Positions 60,738-64,000 of a stretch of DNA of 64,000 bases are shown here, piece by piece. A program made the translations under genes and the position numbers. Numbering within the stretch: the first letter of the stretch is position 1; every line of letters starts with the position of its first letter. The notes under the pieces were generated by a model, which was not told the origin of the DNA, did not search any database, and saw only the letters and a program-made list of their open reading frames with translations. Source of the stretch: Bacteroidaceae bacterium (GTDB lineage: Bacteria > Bacteroidota > Bacteroidia > Bacteroidales > Bacteroidaceae); the NCBI GenBank assembly GCA_017940605.1, contig JAGAYF010000050.1:62001-126000 (forward strand), read 5' to 3'.

Positions 60738-62249
60738 TCATCCTACCTGCGGTGTTCCAAATACGCCCATCTGTCCTACCAGTACCAATGCCAGGTAGCC
60801 GACGGCCATGGCTATTACGCCGATGATGACACCCACCTTGGCCATCTGGGAACTCTTGATGAGGCCTGTTGAATAGGCGATGGCGTTGGGAGGGGTGGAG
60901 ATGGGCAGGGCCATGGCAAACGAGGCCGAGAGGGCCACGCCCACGATGAGGGTAATGAGGCCGCCCAGGCCGGCAAGCTGGCTCTCCATGCCCTTGCCCA
61001 CAGCCACGAGGATGGGAACCATGAGCGCTGCGGCGGCACTGTTGGAGATGAACGTAGACAGTATCCAGCAAATGAGGCCTCCGCCCACGAGCACGAGGAT
61101 GACGGGCCACGTGTGGAAGGGAATGGCCTCCACCAGGGCATCGGCCAGGCCGGTCTTGTCCATTCCGAGGCCCAGCGCAAAGCCGCCGGCCACCATCCAC
61201 AGGACGGCCCAGTCAAGTCCCTGCAGGTCCTTGTGGTCCAGCATGCCCAGGGCGGCAAATGCGGCAAACGGGAACATGGCCACCACGTAGACGTTCAGGC
61301 CCAGGTTCTTACCGAAGCACCACAGCAGGATGGTGACGATGAGCACGAGGTAGATGACCTTGGTTTTCCAGCCATTCTCGGCGCCGCCCTCAATCTTCAG
61401 CTCGATGGTCTTGGATGTGAAGCCGTAGATGGAGCGCAGCAGCACCCATGCAATGAGCAGGATGATGACCATGAGAGGGAACATGACGATCATCCAGTCC
61501 AGGAAGCCGATGTTGTAGCCCAGGCCGCCCTCGCTGACGGCTTTGTTGATATAGCCCAGGGCAATGCCGTTGGGAGGCGTGCCTATGGGGGTGGCAATAC
61601 CGCCGATGTTGGCACCGATGGGGATGGCCAGCGCCAGTGCCAGCTTGCCTTTCTCCGACGACGGCAGTGACTTCAGCACGGGAGCCAGGAAGGTGAGCAT
61701 CATGGCTGCCGTGGCTGTATTGCTCACGAACATGGAGAAGATGGCGGTCACGAAGATGAAGCCCAGCAGCACAATGTTGCTGTTCGTGCCGAACGGCTTG
61801 AGCATGATGCGGGCCAGCGACACGTCGACGCCCGACTTGGCTGCCACGGATGCCAGCGTAAATCCGCCCAGGAACAGAATGACCGTGGGGTCGGCAAAGG
61901 AGGCCATGATGGCCTTGTAGCTGATAAGCCCGGCCACGCCGCCCAGCGCGCCCGTCTCAGGGTCGGCCAGCCGCTGCGCGTCGGGGAAGTTGGCGGGGTT
62001 GATAAGACACGCCAGTGAGCTGTCGCTCACGGTGAAGAGCATGATGACGAAGATGAGGACCGAAGTGACCCACGCGGGCACTACCTCCAGAATCCACATC
62101 AGGGCTGCGAACACAAAGATCGCAATCATTCGCTGCTGCAGGATGGTGAGGTCGGGGATGCCGAATGCCGTTGAGGGCAGCCACCACAGGATCAGCGAAA
62201 TCAGAACCACGGCCACGAGTTTGACCGTCTTAACAAGATTTGCATTCAT
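60738..62249 (-). CDS. SLC13/DASS family Na+-coupled anion transporter
   Basis: 503 residues with about 12 membrane helices. The two SNT signature motifs of the DASS family are present: FVSNTATAAMMLTFLAPV (about residue 173) and FISNSAAAALMVPILV (about 408). GTPPNGIALGYINKA and STPPNAIAYSTGLIK are the paired Pro-rich substrate-binding loops. It should import dicarboxylates, citrate-like acids or sulfate with Na+; the exact substrate is open. Followed by a terminator, so it is a separate unit from nhaD. Confidence 0.92.
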   Translation of the reverse strand: MNANLVKTVKLVAVVLISLILWWLPSTAFGIPDLTILQQRMIAIFVFAALMWILEVVPAWVTSVLIFVIMLFTVSDSSLACLINPANFPDAQRLADPETGALGGVAGLISYKAIMASFADPTVILFLGGFTLASVAAKSGVDVSLARIMLKPFGTNSNIVLLGFIFVTAIFSMFVSNTATAAMMLTFLAPVLKSLPSSEKGKLALALAIPIGANIGGIATPIGTPPNGIALGYINKAVSEGGLGYNIGFLDWMIVMFPLMVIILLIAWVLLRSIYGFTSKTIELKIEGGAENGWKTKVIYLVLIVTILLWCFGKNLGLNVYVVAMFPFAAFAALGMLDHKDLQGLDWAVLWMVAGGFALGLGMDKTGLADALVEAIPFHTWPVILVLVGGGLICWILSTFISNSAAAALMVPILVAVGKGMESQLAGLGGLITLIVGVALSASFAMALPISTPPNAIAYSTGLIKSSQMAKVGVIIGVIAMAVGYLALVLVGQMGVFGTPQVG

Positions 62250-62586
62250 AGGTTGTTTGAATAATTATGTTATGTTTATGAAATATTTGTCACGGGCATT
62301 TCTGAAGAATATCAAAGCCTTCTGAATAAAACTTTGCGAATTTAATCAAAAATGCCCTAAAAAATGGGCAGAATGCCTGTTTTTTGGAAATAAAGAATTC
62401 TTTTTGTGGCGCAAACATGTTGTAAAACATGCCCAAGTAGCCCAAATGCAAACCCTGCTTTGCAAAACAGGTTTGTTTTTATGCAGCGAAAATGGCAATT
62501 TCGGGGTCAGGGCAGGCGCGCAGATGGAAAAGCACCGCCCCGCAGGGGGCATAAACATGCACGCAACGTGCATATTCCCTCCCTGC

Positions 62587-62712
62587 GCCGCGGGCGGTTT
62601 CGGGTGGGGCGTGAAAGGCGGACCGCCAAGGCGTAGGCGCATGGCCGACGGGGCGCAAGGATTTTCCTGCAAGGCGTAAGGTTTCGCCTCCTGCGCCCGC
62701 CTTGCGGCAAGG
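62587..62712. repeat. GC-rich intergenic repeat copy
   Basis: CGGTTTCGGGTGGGGCGTG then AAAGG, nearly identical to 58119-58140, followed 32 nt later by GGGGCGCAAGG. Further GGCGTAAGG and GGCAAGG variants suggest a multi-box element. Confidence 0.65.
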
Positions 62713-62767
62713 CGCGGCTGGTGGGTACGGAATGGGTGCACCCTGTTGGTGGGTTGCATCATGCAGG

Positions 62768-62804
62768 ACGGGGGGCAGACCTCCGGCATGGGTCTGCCCC
62801 CCGT
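62768..62804 (-). terminator. Terminator hairpin after the alpha-galactosidase frame
   Basis: 14-bp perfect stem ACGGGGGGCAGACC (62768-62781) with GGTCTGCCCCCCGT (62791-62804). No T-run follows on the minus strand. Confidence 0.6.
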
Positions 62805-62837
62805 GTGGGTGGCGGCGGCGCGTGGTGCGTCCGTCTG

Positions 62838-64000
62838 CTATTGTTTCCTGAAGTAGTAGAGCAGCGACGAGGCGGGGTCTTTCAGCCTGAGCCCCAGGCC
62901 TGCCTTGAGCTGACGGCCCGTGCGCACCAGCTGTTCCTGCGTGTCGGCGTGGGTCAGCACGTAGCTGGCCGCGTCGTCCAGGCCCTGCAGGCTCACGCCG
63001 ATGCTGTCCTGCGTGCACTCGGCGTGGCGGAACGCCACCACGATGCCGCTCCCGTCGGAGGGGCGCAGGAACTCATAGGCCAGCCAGTTGTTGCGCGCAT
63101 CGGTATTGCGCGTGCCCGTCAGGGGGTAGTAGTCCTCGAGGAAGTAGGGCCTTACGGCCAGGAACTCGCGTTGGCACTCCTGCATCTGCAGGAAGTTCTC
63201 GTTGCGCGTCATCATCTTCCAGTTGAACGTCACGGCCGAAGCCAGGCTGGAGCGCAGGGCGTGCTTGTCGGTCTTGTCGGGCAGGCCCATGCCGGTGGCC
63301 GTCTGGGGCAGGAACAGGTTGATGCCGTAGCCGTGGCATTGCATGTCGCTGGGGTCGTTGTAGTAGCAGTCGTCGGTGCGCCACATGGGGGCGCTGCGCA
63401 GCGTGGTCTCCCAGTCCAGGCGGCGGCCGCCGCCGGCGCAGTTGTCAATGAGCAGGCGCGGAAATCACTCCAGCAGGTAGTCCCAGAACTGGTAGAGCCC
63501 CATGATGTACTTCACCTCGGTCATGCCCTTGCGCCCGGGCTTGTCGGCCTGCTGCCAGTACACGTCGGGGTCGATGTTGTAGTCCTGGCGGTAGATGTCG
63601 ATGCCGTTGGCCTCGATGAAGTCGCCGATGAACTGGCTCACGTATCGGCACGCCTCGGGGTTGCCCATGTCCATGAGGAAGTTGTTGCTGTTGCCGTTGC
63701 TGAGCAGCCACTGGGGGAATTGCCTGTGCCACTGCGTGTCTCGGTAGACGCGCTCGGGCTCAAACCACACCATGAATTGGCGGCCCATCTGGTGCACGGC
63801 GTCGGCCACCTCCTTGAGGCCGTTGGGGAAGTGCTCCTTATTGACAGTCCAGTTGCCCACGGTATTGAACCACGTCTTGTTGTTGGCAAAGTCGTCAGCC
63901 CCCGTGTACCATCCGGCATCGAGCCAGCTGGCCTCGGCCTTGAGGCCGAACATGTGCTGCCGCTCCAGCAGGGCCAGGGCCATCTTGGCCGTGAGGCAGG
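62838..64000 (-). pseudogene. Alpha-galactosidase (GH36-like) interrupted by an in-frame TGA; 5' end beyond window
   Basis: One continuous reading frame from the right edge to 62838, broken only by TGA at 63465-63467. Before the stop: SWLDAGWYTGAD, MVWFEPERVYRDT and the nucleophile region DIYRQDYNIDPD; after it: FPRLLIDNCAGGGRRLDWET, then RSAPMWRTDDCYY with the acid/base Asp, and a C-terminal beta domain. The frame is intact on both sides, so a single base change (for example CGA to TGA) explains it. A protein ending at the stop would lack the acid/base and C-terminal domain and should be inactive. TGA is used as a normal stop by other genes here (murI, rubredoxin, the MBL-fold gene). A sequencing or assembly error is possible. 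Confidence 0.8.

Larger units (their letters stand above)
62250..62837. other. Long intergenic region with a repeat copy and a terminator hairpin
   Basis: 588 nt without a convincing gene. The first ~240 nt are AT-rich and probably hold the DASS promoter, but no clear -7 box was found. From 62587 a GC-rich repeat copy follows (GGGGCGTGAAAGG at 62606-62618 and GGGGCGCAAGG at 62650-62660). At 62768-62804 a 14-bp perfect stem (ACGGGGGGCAGACC with GGTCTGCCCCCCGT) lies just past the alpha-galactosidase 3' end. Confidence 0.6.

Noticed and set aside
63465..63467. Selenocysteine or a changed genetic code at the TGA
   Set aside because: Other genes in the window end with TGA, no SECIS-like hairpin was seen, and alpha-galactosidases do not need selenocysteine.
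1..64000. tRNA, rRNA, CRISPR, insertion sequences or prophage
   Set aside because: No tRNA T-loop/acceptor pattern, no regular spaced repeats, no transposase, integrase or capsid-like protein was found by eye.

Overview
The window is a GC-rich, gene-dense chromosomal segment from a member of the Bacteroidota, most likely order Bacteroidales. The reasons are a porP-gldK-gldL-gldM-gldN type IX secretion (T9SS) operon, a fused SecDF, PdxB, a single-chain PurL, a short HPF, DUF4254 and DUF5675 proteins, and repeated Bacteroidota-type promoters whose -7 box fits TAnnTTTG. The genus cannot be fixed from sequence alone; a Prevotella-like relative is a guess. No rRNA, tRNA, CRISPR array, transposase or integrase was seen.

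Layout. 1-800: end of an HU-like protein and a DUF5675 protein. 897-7036 (minus): T9SS core operon. 7189-7401 (plus): a promoter followed by a long rod-shaped RNA structure (possible 6S-like RNA or structured leader), then a VanZ-like membrane protein, an unknown membrane protein and a nitroreductase. 9631-19835 (minus): two consecutive operons, pyrF-pyrE-pyrB and pyrC-carA-carB-pyrK-pyrD, which together encode the whole de novo UMP pathway. The first gene of the larger operon is preceded by a leader ORF, a U-rich tract and an intrinsic terminator arranged like the E. coli pyrBI attenuator. PyrB carries a C-terminal PyrI-type zinc domain. 20084-31130: flavodiiron protein, purN, hpf, a secreted hydrolase plus FAD oxidoreductase pair, mutS, a phosphodiesterase, pdxB and DUF4254. 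31366-42017: secreted C1 peptidase, a 1166-residue LamG/LRR surface protein with a T9SS-like tail, secDF, an endonuclease/phosphatase-family membrane protein and a rhomboid protease. 42345-50027: HU, PAP2 protein, epimerase, murI, an OmpH/Skp chaperone, an esterase and pnp. 50225-56440: greA, HIT, metallo-beta-lactamase-fold protein, rubredoxin, purL. 56599-64000: histidine phosphatase, phosphate-type porin, NhaD, a DASS transporter and an alpha-galactosidase reading frame broken by one in-frame TGA and cut by the window end.

The genes mostly serve core metabolism (pyrimidine and purine synthesis, vitamin B6, peptidoglycan, translation and RNA turnover) and envelope export (SecDF, T9SS, OmpH, porin). 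The T9SS operon and the large protein with a T9SS-like C-terminal tail may be machine and cargo. The most interesting items are the candidate pyr attenuator, the PyrB-zinc-domain fusion, the rod-shaped RNA at 7203-7401, and a family of GC-rich intergenic repeats with GGGGCGTGAAAG and GGGGCGCAAAA boxes that often sit next to terminators. All functional calls rest on sequence motifs read by eye; no database search was run.
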